Under the pieces are notes generated by a model. The model saw nothing but the letters and a program-made list of their open reading frames with translations. It was not told the DNA's origin and did not search any database. 64,000 nt of DNA from Saccharothrix longispora (lineage in GTDB: Bacteria; Actinomycetota; Actinomycetes; Mycobacteriales; Pseudonocardiaceae), in the NCBI RefSeq assembly GCF_030852425.1, contig NZ_NSDM01000010.1, forward strand, positions 1 through 64,000, read 5' to 3'. Each line of letters starts with the position of its first letter. Position 1 is the first letter of the stretch. Below, piece after piece: positions 18,400-28,330 of the stretch. A program made the translations under genes and the position numbers.

Positions 18400-18434
18400 C
18401 CGGCTCGGCACCGTGTTCGCGGGTGCCGAGCCGG
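18400..18434 (+). terminator. Hairpin terminator of the metalloprotease gene
   Basis: A perfect 13-bp inverted repeat (CCGGCTCGGCACC / GGTGCCGAGCCGG) with a 9-base loop, 59 bases after the protease stop codon. Confidence 0.75.
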
Positions 18435-18584
18435 CTTCGGCGGGCCCGACCTCGTTCCGGTGGTGATGCCGTTGCCGTGCGACCGCCGGCCGGTCGGCCC
18501 TTCCACCCGTGTGCCGGCCGTGCCGCTCCGGGTCACGAAGCCGCCGGCGCCGTCCGGCGCGCTCGGCACGCCGGACCCGTGATG

Positions 18585-18667
18585 GCAGTGGTGAGCCGGT
18601 CGGCCGCCAGGTTGCCCTTGCCGGGTTGGAGGTTGAGCGGTCCGAACTCGTCGATGCGGTTCACCCG
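18585..18667 (-). mobile_element. Fragment of an IS630-family-like transposase
   Basis: On the minus strand, from about 18667, one frame reads VNRIDEFGPLNLQPGKG. DEFGPLNLQP resembles the stretch around a catalytic Asp of IS630-type transposases (usual form VDEFGPLNLQPxPG). Only about 28 codons remain before the match fades; no terminal repeats were found. It looks like a relic of an insertion that may have truncated the adjoining membrane-protein frame. Confidence 0.45.
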
Positions 18668-18679
18668 GCCGAGCAGTGG

Positions 18680-18908
18680 ACCGGACCGGTCCCGGGATCG
18701 TCGTCAGCCACGTCCACGGCAGCGCCGTCCAGTCGAACGCCTGGCACAGCCAGCACATGAGGTAGGCGTCCGCGTCGGCGAGGAACGGCATCACCGCGAC
18801 GGTGATCAGCAGAGCGGCCGCGGCGTCGAACACTGCCGTCCTCAGGTCCGCCCGCAATCCCGGTCGGCGTCGACCGCCGTCCACCGCCGCCTCCGCGGGG
18901 GCCACCAC
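18680..18908 (-). pseudogene. Truncated small membrane protein gene
   Basis: From GTG 18908, with a good GGAGGTG site upstream, the first ~70 codons look genuinely coding: RADLRTAVFDAAAALLITVAVMPF forms a membrane helix, followed by an aromatic segment AYLMCWLCQAFDW. Beyond about 18680 the frame stays open but changes to low-complexity Arg/Pro composition and runs antisense to the protease. The likely explanation is a 3' truncation next to the IS630-like fragment. No family assigned. Confidence 0.45.
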
Positions 18909-19114
18909 GCCACCACCTCCACGAAGGGGAGGACGCGCCCGTGCGCCCTCCCTCCCCGGGCCGGGTCAGGCCGCGATGGGCCCGAAGATCCAGTTGCCCC
19001 TGGAGTCCTCCTCCGGGCAGGGCCCGCGCGAGGAGTGCCGCGTCGGCACCCGCCCGCCGCGACGACACCCGGAGCCCGTCGTGGTGTCGTGCTCATCCCT
19101 GGGAGGATGGGGCC

Positions 19115-19420
19115 GTGACGAAGTCGAGGCGCACGAAGTCCACGCCGCTCGCAGCGGCTCCGTACGAGACCTTCGCGAACGCGCTGGGCAAACCGGTCGA
19201 CAGCGTCGAGGTCCAGGTGGTGGTCGACGCGTTGGGCGGCGCCTACGAGGTGCGTGCCCTCGAACCCTCGGCCGCGCGCTACGACCCCGACGTCGCGCGG
19301 ACCGCGGCGTGGGACTTCCCCGCCGCGCCTCCCGCGAACGGCCGGGTGGCCACGCACCTGGGGGTCCGGGACGACACGGTCGTGTGGATCACCCTGTCTT
19401 CGGCGCTCGTCGACGGGTGA
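19115..19420 (+). CDS. Hypothetical protein (first of a coupled pair)
   Basis: 101 residues starting at GTG 19115, with GGAGG 8 bases upstream. The N-terminus is basic (TKSRRTKST), the rest acidic with a beta-strand-rich central part (SVEVQVVVDALGGAYEVRAL) and a C-terminal VVWITLSSALVDG. No signal peptide or membrane helix. No family recognised. Its stop overlaps the start of the next gene (GTGA), so the two products are probably made together. Confidence 0.65.
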   Translation: MTKSRRTKSTPLAAAPYETFANALGKPVDSVEVQVVVDALGGAYEVRALEPSAARYDPDVARTAAWDFPAAPPANGRVATHLGVRDDTVVWITLSSALVDG

Positions 19421-19752
19421 TCAGCGACCAGGCGGTCTTCCTCCGGCCTCCCCACGGCGACGAGGAGGTCTTCCGGCCGGGGGGTTCCGACTGGAACTGG
19501 GCCCCCGCGATCGTCCGGCGCGGGACGGTGCACCTGCTCGACCTCGACGTCGGGCAGGGCCACTGGGACGGCAACTACAAGTTCCCCCTCACACCGCGTC
19601 AGGCCGAGGACCTGCGGGCAGATCCGCTCCTGTACCGCGAGGTGTGGGACGCCCTCGTCCGGATCTGCCAGTCCGGACGCTTCCTGGACGACCCGAAGAC
19701 GCTGCCGGACGACGCGCAGGCCGTCATCGACGCGCGCTGCGGGCGCGACTGA
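19417..19752 (+). CDS. Hypothetical protein (second of a coupled pair)
   Basis: 111 residues from GTG 19417, overlapping the previous stop. The sequence looks like a small soluble globular protein with strands around AIVRRGTVHLLDLDVG and a Trp/Tyr-rich middle (GHWDGNYKFPLTPRQAEDLRA). No known motif; translational coupling suggests a two-component unit with the upstream product. Confidence 0.65.
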   Translation: MISDQAVFLRPPHGDEEVFRPGGSDWNWAPAIVRRGTVHLLDLDVGQGHWDGNYKFPLTPRQAEDLRADPLLYREVWDALVRICQSGRFLDDPKTLPDDAQAVIDARCGRD

Positions 19753-19900
19753 CCGGCCCCTCGTGGCGGGGCCCGGCAGCACCGACGACCGCCGTCCCCG
19801 TCGTGTCGCTCTGACGCTTGTGCGCTTCATACCTTCAGTGTGGACAAATATGCATCATCCGCGAAGGGATGGACGCACCGCTCGACTCACGGCTCACGGC

Positions 19901-20443
19901 TCACGGCGTGAGGATCTCCAGGACGACCTGGCCGTACAGGCTGGGCAGCGTTCCCAGTCCGACATTGCACAAGAGCAGTTCCGGGCTGGGGTAGACGACG
20001 GTGTGGACGAACGTCCCGCCGGCGAACGCGCCTGCGGTGACCGTGCCGGTCGTGACGACCGTCAGGGTGGCGCCGGCCATGCTGGAGACGTTGTTGCCGG
20101 ACAGGGTCGACGTCTCCCCGTTGTTCCAGGTGATGTGGATGGTGATCGAATTCGCGCCGAACAGGCTCAGGCAGGTGGCCCCCGGGAACGTGCCGGAGGC
20201 GTCGGAGGTGCCGGAGGTGATGTCCGGGTGCGCGGGGGAGACGCAGGGGCCGTACCGCCTGGACGCTGTGAGCGTCAGGGTCTGCGGCGTGTTGGTCGCC
20301 GGTGGGTCGAACCGCAGACCGGCGCTGCTGGGTGGCGCGCACGTGAGGTCGAGTCCGCCGGCGCCGGCGCTGCCGGGCACGGCCAGCGTCGTGGACGCGG
20401 CGGCGATCAGTGCTGCGGCGAGCAGGGTGGCGATGCGCGACAT
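19901..20443 (-). CDS. Secreted beta-rich protein, family member 1
   Basis: 180 residues. Signal peptide at 1-27 (MSRIATLLAAALIAAASTTLA), then a Thr/Ser-rich beta-strand domain with TNTPQTLTLTA and paired Cys (LDLTCAPP, YGPCVSP, ATCLSLFG, LLLCNVG). The ATG at 20443 has AAGGGG upstream and begins the signal peptide. The sequence plan (signal, TNTPQT, GxFAGGTF near the end) closely resembles the protein at 41890-42417, so they are paralogues. No function known; probably a small exported, disulfide-containing protein. Confidence 0.75.
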   Translation of the reverse strand: MSRIATLLAAALIAAASTTLAVPGSAGAGGLDLTCAPPSSAGLRFDPPATNTPQTLTLTASRRYGPCVSPAHPDITSGTSDASGTFPGATCLSLFGANSITIHITWNNGETSTLSGNNVSSMAGATLTVVTTGTVTAGAFAGGTFVHTVVYPSPELLLCNVGLGTLPSLYGQVVLEILTP

Positions 20444-20885
20444 GAGGGGTCCCCTTTCGGTCACACCGGTCGGGTGCGCCAGGTGCTGCCGGGGTGGTGA
20501 CGGCCGCGGTCCGGTCGTCACCGGCCTGCCGGGGCGACCGCTGTGGGTGGCGTCCGCGTCGATGTGGGTCGTGTGCGCGTCCGGAGTGCGACTCGGTGGA
20601 CCTGTCGGGTGGCGACGGTCCGACAGGCACGAGGTGTCGTCCCGTGGTGGGACGTGACAAGCGTCGTCGCCTCGCGCGTCCGGGCCAAGCCGCCGACGGT
20701 GGGACGCGACACCGTGTCGCGACACCGAGGGTGTGAGCGGCGGTCTTCGCGGGCGCGGGGCGGCCGATTTTTGCGGCCACGTTCGCCGCGGGAGCGGTTC
20801 GGGCCGGTGGGGATCGGGTGCACGGGTCGGGAAGGCCGTGGGGGCGGGGAGGAGCAGAAGGCGGGCGGCCGTGCGGACGCCTTGA
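20444..20885. other. Intergenic region, no gene seen
   Basis: 442 bases between two minus-strand secreted-protein genes. It contains short inverted repeats, for example GGTGTCGCGACACC near 20715 and GTCCC-GTGGT-GGGAC near 20640, that could be regulatory or part of a terminator. No open frame here shows convincing codon bias. Confidence 0.4.
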
Positions 20886-21092
20886 TCAGACCTTGTTGTA
20901 CTGGAAGTACCAGTCGGTGCCGTTCTGGTAGCAGCCCCAGGCGGGGTAGATCACGTGATAGCGGTTCTTGTCGACCTCGCACGACTCCTTCGTCGGGTAC
21001 GGGCCCATGGTGATCCAGTTCGTGGCCTGCGCGGAACCGGGGGCGAGGGCGGCGAAGGCGACGGCGGTGAGGAAGGCGGCAACGGTGCGCAT
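20886..21092 (-). CDS. Very small secreted protein
   Basis: 68 residues: signal peptide 1-23 (RTVAAFLTAVAFAALAPGSAQA) then a 45-residue mature peptide with two Cys (ESCEV, WGCYQ) and many aromatics (WITMGPYPT, YHVIYPAWG, WYFQYNKV). A GGGAG site precedes the ATG at 21092. This resembles a family of short actinomycete exported peptides of unknown role; one disulfide is likely. Confidence 0.75.
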   Translation of the reverse strand: MRTVAAFLTAVAFAALAPGSAQATNWITMGPYPTKESCEVDKNRYHVIYPAWGCYQNGTDWYFQYNKV

Positions 21093-21367
21093 GGGGCTCC
21101 CTGAGGTCGAGGTTCGACGCCATGCTGCCTGTCGGCGCCGGTCCGGGGCACCGCCGATCGGCATCATGGTCCAGTCCAATTCGGCGTAGTGGGCCGCGCG
21201 GCGGCGAGTCGTGCCCACCAGGTCCGCCACGCGCCGGAACTCCGGGACCACCTCGTCGATCGATGGAGGTGTGGCGGAGCAGCGCGGTGGCGGCGCCGAT
21301 CGACGCCCGATGCCGGTGGGGCGGTTGTCCTCGAACAAGGGTCCTGCGTGGTGGGGCGGTCCGGCGG

Positions 21368-21865
21368 TCACCCGCCGCCTTCCGGCGCCGTGTCGGCCGG
21401 GATGGTGCCGGAGCCCGGACCGGAGGGCAGGTACACGTGCACGTGCCCCTGGCCTGCGTGGATGCTGATCACGTCGAGCTGGAGCGCGGCGACCGACCAG
21501 GTCCGCAGCGCCAAGGTGCGCTGTGCGCCGGCCAGCGTCAGCAGCTCGCCCGCCAGTGGCGGGGGAGCGGTGACGGCGGCGGCGAAGCCGTCGACCGCGG
21601 CGGCGAGCTGCTCGACGGCGGTGCGCATCCCGGTGCGGGCGACGTTCACCCCGTTGCCGGCGGACGGGGTCTCCGCGTACCGCCGCACCTCCGCGGACAC
21701 CACGTCGCGCCAGCCGCGCACCTCGTCGATCGCGGGCGCGGCCGGCGGCGCCGCGTCGTGCGGGGGAGGGGCTTTCGCCATCGCCTCCAGCACCGGTGCC
21801 AGGCGTTCCCGGCCACCCCTGGCGAGCTCGATCAACGTCCCGACCTGCTCGACGTCGCATCGTGC
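21368..21865 (-). pseudogene. 3' part of a membrane-anchored coiled protein, cut by an in-frame TAG
   Basis: Continues in the same frame after the TAG at 21866-21868. It encodes VEQVGTLIELARGGRERLAPVLEAMAKA and a helical/strand domain ending in an acidic tail. The residues just before the stop (VATFALGFAVAFASG then ATQRRITELEQA) look like the transmembrane helix and coiled start of this same protein. A TTG at 21835 could restart translation, but there is no good ribosome site. I read this as the remainder of a second gene whose 5' part was fused to the ThuA-like gene. Confidence 0.55.
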
Positions 21866-22591
21866 CTAGGCCTGTTCGAGCTCGGTGATCCGGCGTTGCG
21901 TCGCGTCCGGTCCCGACGTCCGCGAGCCGGACGCGAACGCGACGGCGAACCCGAGCGCGAACGTGGCGACCATGCGGCTCGAACCCGGGTCGTAGGTCGT
22001 CTCGTCCGCGGTCACCAGCACGTGCGCGTTGCCGCGGACCGAGCGGGTGAAGTTGTACCACTCCTCGGTGCGCGTCCACCGGTCCGGCAGCGCCGTGCCG
22101 GACCGGTGGACGCGGTCGGCGACCTTCGCGGTGCCGGACACGGTCGCCGAGTGCTGCGTCATGGTGGCGCCCGGCATCTGGTCCCACCACGGGAACTGCT
22201 GCTCGACGTTCATGTCCGTCGCGTTGTGGATGGCGACGAAGCCCCCGCCGCCGCGCAGGTACTTCTGCGTGGCGGCGCGCTGCGCGTCGTTGTCCCACAC
22301 CATGCCGGAGGTCTGGAGCATGACGACCACGTCGAAGGTGGCGAGGGCGGCGTCGTTGAAGACCGCCGAGTCCTCGCTCCTGGTCAGCTCCCAGTCGTTC
22401 CGGGCGGCCAGCTGCTCGAACATCGCGATGCCGGCGGGGATCGAGTCGTGCCGGTAGGCCCCGGCGGCCGTCTTGCTGAACAGCAGGACGTGGAACCCCT
22501 CGGGGTGCGCGGGCGCCGGCGCGGAAGCCAGCCCCGTCATCACCAACGCGCATCCCACGATCGACGAGAGGCGCGCGCATCTGTGCCGCAT
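21866..22591 (-). pseudogene. Secreted ThuA-like protein, 3' end lost by fusion
   Basis: ATG 22591 (GAGGAG upstream) opens a signal peptide, then a ThuA-type domain: FHVLLFSKTAAGAYRHDSIPAG, FDVVVMLQTSG, YLRGGGGFVAIHNATD, WWDQMPGA, HVLVTADETTYDPGSS. The normal ending (the HPI/WCH and WYTGLGH segments of ThuA) is missing: after DPGSS the frame switches to an unrelated membrane helix and ends at TAG 21866. ThuA-like domains occur in sugar-utilisation loci, in keeping with the neighbouring GntR and amidohydrolase genes. The product is probably non-functional. Confidence 0.7.
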
Positions 22592-22872
22592 TGCCACTCC
22601 TCTGGGGCAGATGAAGGCGACTGACTGGATTACGCGGCGGCGTGCGGGAAGATCAACGGCGTCCGGCGGGTGTCGCCGAGCACCGGTGGCGGCTGTGCGC
22701 GTGCTGGACCGGTGCGTCGTTGCCCGAGGGCTTGATGTCATACACGTGCTCGTAGAGCCGCTATGATTTGTAACACACATCCGGCGGGCGGGTCCAGACG
22801 CGCGATCGCCGCTCGGGTGCTCCGCCCGTCGCCGGGCGAGCGGGTGCCGCGTGGCCGATCAGCGCTCGGGCG

Positions 22873-23646
22873 TCAGCCGAAGAGGCGGCGCTGGATCTCG
22901 CTGCGGTAGTCCTGCAGGGTGTTGTCGATGTGGACGCCGGCGGCCTCGGCGGCGGCGTCGGGGTCGCCGTCGCGGATCGCGTGGTAGATCGCGAGGTGCT
23001 CCTCGACGGCCTCGGCCGCGTGTCCGCCGACCGTGCCGTGGAACCCGATGGTGCTGGACTGGCGCTGGAGGCGGCGCGCTTCGCGCACGGCGGCGACGAG
23101 GAACTGGTTGTGCGACGCCGCGGCGACGGCGAGGTGGAAGTCCTCGTCGCCGCGCTCGAACAGCGCGGACTGGTCGTTGAGGTGGCCCTGTCGGCACGCT
23201 TCCGCGGCGGCGCCGATGGCGCGCAGCTCGGCGGGGGTGGCGTGGATCGCGGCCAGTCGGCTGGCGGCGGTCTCCTGGACGCGGCGGAACTCGAAGAGCA
23301 TGTAGACGTGGTCGAGGTTGGTCGGCAGGAAGAAGCCCCCCCAGCGGGAGGAGCCGAGCATGCCCTCGTCGTCGGTGACGTAGAGGCCGCGGCCCTTGTG
23401 CGCCCGCACCCGCCCGATCGCCGAGAGGATCTTGACGGCTTCCCGCACGACCGTCCGGCTGGTCCCCATCCTGGCGGCCAGCTCGTTCTCCGTCGGCATC
23501 CGGTCGCCGGGCCGCAACCCCAGCTCGGCGATCAGCCGGAGGATCTGCTCCGCGACGAGCTCGTAACCCGGCCGGTACGGACCGGGCGCCGGGGTGGTGT
23601 CCGGCTGCCCGGTCGGGCCGTCCGGCACGAGTGCGCCATCCGTCAA
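22873..23646 (-). CDS. GntR-family (FadR subfamily) transcriptional regulator
   Basis: 257 residues. Winged HTH at about 25-95 (LRPGDRMPTENELAARMGTSRTVVREAVKIL) and a C-terminal all-helical FCD ligand domain with the metal/ligand-type pattern FHLAVAAASHN and EEHLAIYHAIRDGD. TTG start at 23646 is supported by AAGGAG 6 bases upstream. It lies next to an amidohydrolase and, across the divergent region, an enolase-superfamily gene, so it probably senses a sugar acid and controls that locus. Confidence 0.88.
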   Translation of the reverse strand: MTDGALVPDGPTGQPDTTPAPGPYRPGYELVAEQILRLIAELGLRPGDRMPTENELAARMGTSRTVVREAVKILSAIGRVRAHKGRGLYVTDDEGMLGSSRWGGFFLPTNLDHVYMLFEFRRVQETAASRLAAIHATPAELRAIGAAAEACRQGHLNDQSALFERGDEDFHLAVAAASHNQFLVAAVREARRLQRQSSTIGFHGTVGGHAAEAVEEHLAIYHAIRDGDPDAAAEAAGVHIDNTLQDYRSEIQRRLFG

Positions 23647-23736
23647 GGCCGCTCCTTAGTGACGGGTCGCCTGAGGAGTGGAAGGCTCACCGCTGTCCGC
23701 CCAGCGTACATCCCGGTGGGTGGGCGGGACGCGCCG

Positions 23737-24645
23737 TCACGGCCGTTCGCCCGGCAGTCGGTAGACCCGCGCGGCCGTGCCGCCGAACACCTCGTCGCGC
23801 TCGGCGCGGGTCAGCCCCGCGGTCAGCTCCTCGGCCGCCGCGACGACCTCCCCGTAGGAGCCCGCGAGCAGGCACACCGGCCAGTCGGAGCCGAACATCA
23901 CCCGTGACGGGCCGAACGCGTCCAGCGCCGCGTCGGCGTACGGGCGCAGGTCGGCCACGGTCCACCCGGTCCGGTCGGCCTCGGTGACCATGCCCGACAA
24001 CTTGCAGGCGACGTTCGGCTCGGCGGCGAGCTCGCGCAGGTGGGACGCCCACGGCTCGCGGACGCCGGCGGCGATCGGGGGCTTCGACAGGTGGTCCAGG
24101 ACGAACGTCGCACCGGGCAGCGCGCGCACGGTCTCGATCGCCGCGGGCAACTGGTGGACGAGGGTGAGCAGGTCGTAGGCCAGTCCCGCCTCCGCGACCG
24201 CGCGCAGCCCGCGCCGGACGTCGGGCCGCGCCAGCCACCGCGGGTCCGGTTCGCCCTGAACCAGGTGCCGCACACCGACGAGCAGGTCGCCACCGGGGCC
24301 CGCGCGCAGTGCGGCGAGCACGTCGGCGACGCCCGGATCGGTGAGGTCGACCCACCCGACGACACCCGCCACCAGGCCCGCGCCCTCGCCGGCCGACAGC
24401 GACAGGAAGTCCGCGGTCTCCTCGACCTCCGGGACGACCTGGACCAGGACCGTCCGGTCGACCTCCGCCACCTCGGCGGCGGACGCCAGGTCGTGCAGGG
24501 TGAAGTCGCGGCGGATCGGGGCGAGGTCGGCGGCGTTCAGCCAGTCGTGCGGGCGGGGGCTCGGCCCCGTGCGGGCGCGTTCGTCCGGCAGGAGCCGCCA
24601 GACGTGGTGGTGCGCGTCGATCCGGATCGTGCCGGTCGCTGCCAT
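23737..24645 (-). CDS. Amidohydrolase-2 family (sugar lactonase-like) hydrolase
   Basis: 302 residues of a TIM-barrel metal-dependent hydrolase. The N-terminal metal motif is DAHHHVWR; VLDHLSKPP supplies a middle metal or catalytic His, and MFGSDWPVC near the C-terminus the catalytic Asp. This pattern is typical of L-fucono-/L-rhamnono-lactonase relatives. The ATG at 24645 has GGGGAG upstream. Together with GntR and the enolase gene it fits oxidative degradation of a deoxy sugar or sugar acid: lactone hydrolysis then dehydration. Substrate not determinable. Confidence 0.85.
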   Translation of the reverse strand: MAATGTIRIDAHHHVWRLLPDERARTGPSPRPHDWLNAADLAPIRRDFTLHDLASAAEVAEVDRTVLVQVVPEVEETADFLSLSAGEGAGLVAGVVGWVDLTDPGVADVLAALRAGPGGDLLVGVRHLVQGEPDPRWLARPDVRRGLRAVAEAGLAYDLLTLVHQLPAAIETVRALPGATFVLDHLSKPPIAAGVREPWASHLRELAAEPNVACKLSGMVTEADRTGWTVADLRPYADAALDAFGPSRVMFGSDWPVCLLAGSYGEVVAAAEELTAGLTRAERDEVFGGTAARVYRLPGERP

Positions 24646-24715
24646 CGAACTCCCCACGTCCGGCGCAGGTGTGCCGCAGAAGGCTAGCAAGACATCCCAT
24701 CTCAGGGGAGGGTGA

Positions 24716-25295
24716 ATCCTCCCTGTCTTGAGATGGGCTGCGTGCCGGTCACGCGATTCGATCGATTGACCCGATGTCTTGTCGCTGTCGTCGGACCGGC
24801 CCGCCGGGGCGACGCCACGCGGCCCCGGCGGACGGGCGTCGGGACGTGATGGACCCGCCTCCGCCGGGACGCCGCCGATGGGTCTGACTCATTCGGTCGC
24901 GTTCCCCGGTGCTCCCGGGAACCCGCGCGTGGCCGTGCGGTCAAGGGGAGCTCGGGACCCGTGCCGTCCGCCGGAAGGTTCCGGCGGTTCCGGTGGGCGA
25001 ACCGGTGAGTACGACTCATCGTTCCCTTGGAAGTGATGGATCGGTATGGTGACCCGAAGTCGTCGGCCCCGAGCGCGACGGCGCTCAGCGGAGTGGCCGC
25101 GCGGAGGGGGTGATGTCGCCGGCCCGGCGCGCCGGCCACGCCTCGGTGGGACCGGTCGCCGCCTTCCCGCGGAGACGTCGTGCGAATCGGGTTCGCGGGT
25201 CGATCGCGCCGAGCGCCCAGTCGCCCGGCCGTCGTCCGGGGAGTGGGCGGCGATGAAGCAGCGCGCACGTGGTCGGCTGCCGTGGTCCCGGGGTC
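24716..25295. other. Divergent intergenic region with no intact gene
   Basis: About 580 bases between the amidohydrolase (minus) and the enolase locus (plus). An inverted repeat around 24690-24735 (CATCTCAGGGGAGGG... / ...TTGAGATG) lies upstream of the amidohydrolase start and may be a regulator site. No frame has convincing coding character until the permease remnant at 25296. Confidence 0.4.
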
Positions 25296-25400
25296 GGCCC
25301 TGTCCTCGGGCTGGTCGCCGCCGTACCCGTCCTCGTCGTCTACCTGTTCCTGCGGCGCCGGACAGCCGACGGCGTCACCGCAGGGGCCACGAAGGGGTGA
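25296..25400 (+). pseudogene. C-terminal remnant of a sugar ABC transporter permease (MalG type)
   Basis: Thirty-four codons plus TGA read VAAVPVLVVYLFLRRR then TAGATKG. This matches the last membrane helix and terminal tail of MalG-type carbohydrate permeases (usual ending LTAGAVKG). Nothing upstream continues the protein. It lies directly before the enolase gene, as an intact permease would in a sugar-acid operon. It is evidence that an ABC transporter was deleted from this locus. Confidence 0.65.
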
Positions 25401-25402
25401 CA

Positions 25403-26590
25403 ATGCGCATCACCGGTTACCGGACCCTCACGACCGTCCAGGACTGGGGCCGCCCGGTCGGCGACGCCAACGGCGTCTTCGCCGACGGCGTCGTCCGGGT
25501 GCCCGTCGTCCTCGTCGACACGGACGTGGGCATCACCGGCGTCGGACTCGGACCGCACGTCGAGATCGACTCGGTCTTCGCCGCCGTGGAGGGCGAGGAC
25601 CCCCGCGGCGTCACCGCCCTGTACGACCGGATGCTGCGCCAGGTGTTCAAGGCCGGTCACGCGGGCGCGGTGTTCGGCACCATCGGCGCGCTCGACACCG
25701 CGCTGTGGGACATCAAGGCGCAGGCCGCCGGGGAACCGCTCTGGCGGCTGCTCGGCGGACGGGACCGCCGCGTGCCCGCCTACGCCTCGGGCGTGGACAT
25801 CGGGCTGGGCGACGACGAGCTCGTCGCCCTGTACGAGACCTACGCCGACCGCGGGCTGCGGGTGGCGAAGATCAAGGGGGGTCTCGACGTCGACCGGGAC
25901 CGCGACCGGCTCATCCTGGTGCGCGACGTGCTCTCCGACGCCGGTGGCGGCGCGCGACCGGGCCTGATGCTCGACGTCAACGAGGCGCTGACCCGCAAGC
26001 AGGCGGTGCGCCACGTCGGCGAGCTGGAACGGGTGCTCGACCTGATCTGGATCGAGGAGCCGGTCCGGCGGTGGGACGCGGCCGGGCACGCGGCCGTCAG
26101 CCGCGGCGTCCGCGCCTCGGTCGCCAGCGGCGAGAACCTCACCGGTCTCGAGCAGTACCGCCCGCTGATCTCGGCGGGGGCGATCGACGTCGTGCAGGCG
26201 GCGGCGGCCTGGGGTGTCACGCACTTCCTGCGGGTCGCGGCCTTCGCCCACGCCCACGACCTGCCCGTCAGCCCCATCGGCAACACGCCGGTCGGGTTGC
26301 TGCACGCCGCGACCTCCGTGCCGAACCACCTGGTCAGCGAGTTGCAGGACCTCCAGCCGCCGTCGGGGATCTCGATCGACCTGCACGTCGAGGACGGGGC
26401 GTTCGTCCTGGGCGACAGCCCCGGGCTGGGCGTGCGCGTGAACGAGGAGGCGATCACCGCGTCCCGCCGGCCCGTCCTCCCGGTGACCGAAGGTCCGCAC
26501 GTCCGTCCGGAACGCGCCGGGCAGCGGCTGCTGGGGGTGGTGCAGGGCGTCGCCACGCCACCGGGACGACTGCACGCCCTGCCGTCCTGA
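25403..26590 (+). CDS. Mandelate racemase/enolase-superfamily protein with altered acid-base dyad
   Basis: 395 residues with the capping domain and barrel of the enolase superfamily. Metal ligands are in place: Asp191 (LMLDVNE), Glu218 (WIEEPV) and Glu244 (ASGEN); the KxK motif is K156-I-K158. The His-Asp dyad expected on strands 6 and 7 appears lost: the usual QPD is QAA after residue 265, and the usual PHG is PIG at 291-293. Starts at ATG 25403 behind GAAGGGG. Context (lactonase, GntR, permease remnant) suggests sugar-acid dehydratase ancestry. Confidence 0.85.
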   Translation: MRITGYRTLTTVQDWGRPVGDANGVFADGVVRVPVVLVDTDVGITGVGLGPHVEIDSVFAAVEGEDPRGVTALYDRMLRQVFKAGHAGAVFGTIGALDTALWDIKAQAAGEPLWRLLGGRDRRVPAYASGVDIGLGDDELVALYETYADRGLRVAKIKGGLDVDRDRDRLILVRDVLSDAGGGARPGLMLDVNEALTRKQAVRHVGELERVLDLIWIEEPVRRWDAAGHAAVSRGVRASVASGENLTGLEQYRPLISAGAIDVVQAAAAWGVTHFLRVAAFAHAHDLPVSPIGNTPVGLLHAATSVPNHLVSELQDLQPPSGISIDLHVEDGAFVLGDSPGLGVRVNEEAITASRRPVLPVTEGPHVRPERAGQRLLGVVQGVATPPGRLHALPS

Positions 26591-26648
26591 CCGACCGGTC
26601 CGGCCGTTCGACAGCCCGGACATCACCGACGGCGACCGGGGCGACGTC

Positions 26649-26880
26649 GTGCCCGGCAACGCCGTCGTCGCCAACGGCAACCGGCCGCCCGGCGCCCGGG
26701 CCCGGCTGTGGGACTGCGCCGGCGGCGCCAACCAGCGGCGGACCCGCACCTCGGGCGAGCAACTGGTGGTGGGGGCGGCAAGTGCCCGGACGCGAGTGGC
26801 GACGGGACCGCGAACGGCACCGCGGCGATCACCCGGACCGCCACGGCGGCACGAACCAGCAGTGGAGCCCGCGCGCCCGA
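26649..26880 (+). pseudogene. Decayed ricin-type beta-trefoil (CBM13) domain
   Basis: Two frames together spell a ricin-B lectin domain. The first reads NGNRPPGARARLWDCAGGANQRR; after a frameshift near 26780 another reads GGKCPDASGDGTANGT, then decays. Intact equivalents (CLD..G.GTANGT..W.C.GG.NQQW) occur in the genes at 27074 and 28875. No start or catalytic domain is attached. It is probably a leftover from duplication of the lectin-tagged enzymes. Confidence 0.7.
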
Positions 26881-27019
26881 CCCACCGCGCGCAGGCCGAC
26901 CTCCCCGCCTGCGCGCACCGACCTGATCGGACCGCGCGCGTGCCGTCATGGCACGTGCCCCGGCGCCGGCGGCGGCGACCGGCAGTGGGGCATCGCCCGA
27001 TCCCGCCACGAGTTCGTGA

Positions 27020-28183
<1,164 letters not shown>

Positions 28184-28192
28184 CCCGAGGAC

Positions 28193-28261
28193 CGGACACG
28201 CGCCCACCGGGTGTTCCGACGGCGGTGCCGAGGAACCCCGCACCCGGTGGGCGCGTGTCCG
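28193..28261 (+). terminator. Long perfect hairpin after the SGNH hydrolase gene
   Basis: Perfect 21-bp arms (28193-28213 and 28241-28261; outer part CGGACACGCGCCC) separated by 27 bases, starting 10 bases after the stop codon. Likely an intrinsic terminator. Confidence 0.75.
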
Positions 28262-28318
28262 CCGGCGGGATGCCGGATGGCCGACGCGGACCGGCTGCCA
28301 CTGCCGGTTCCACCTGGC

Positions 28319-28330
28319 GTTAGCGCTAAC
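28319..28330. promoter_or_regulatory. LacI-type operator-like palindrome
   Basis: GTTAGCGCTAAC, a perfect 12-bp palindrome of the CpG-centred type bound by LacI-family repressors of polysaccharide-use genes in actinomycetes. It lies in the long leader region before the beta-helix protein gene. A related site follows at 28454. Confidence 0.55.
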
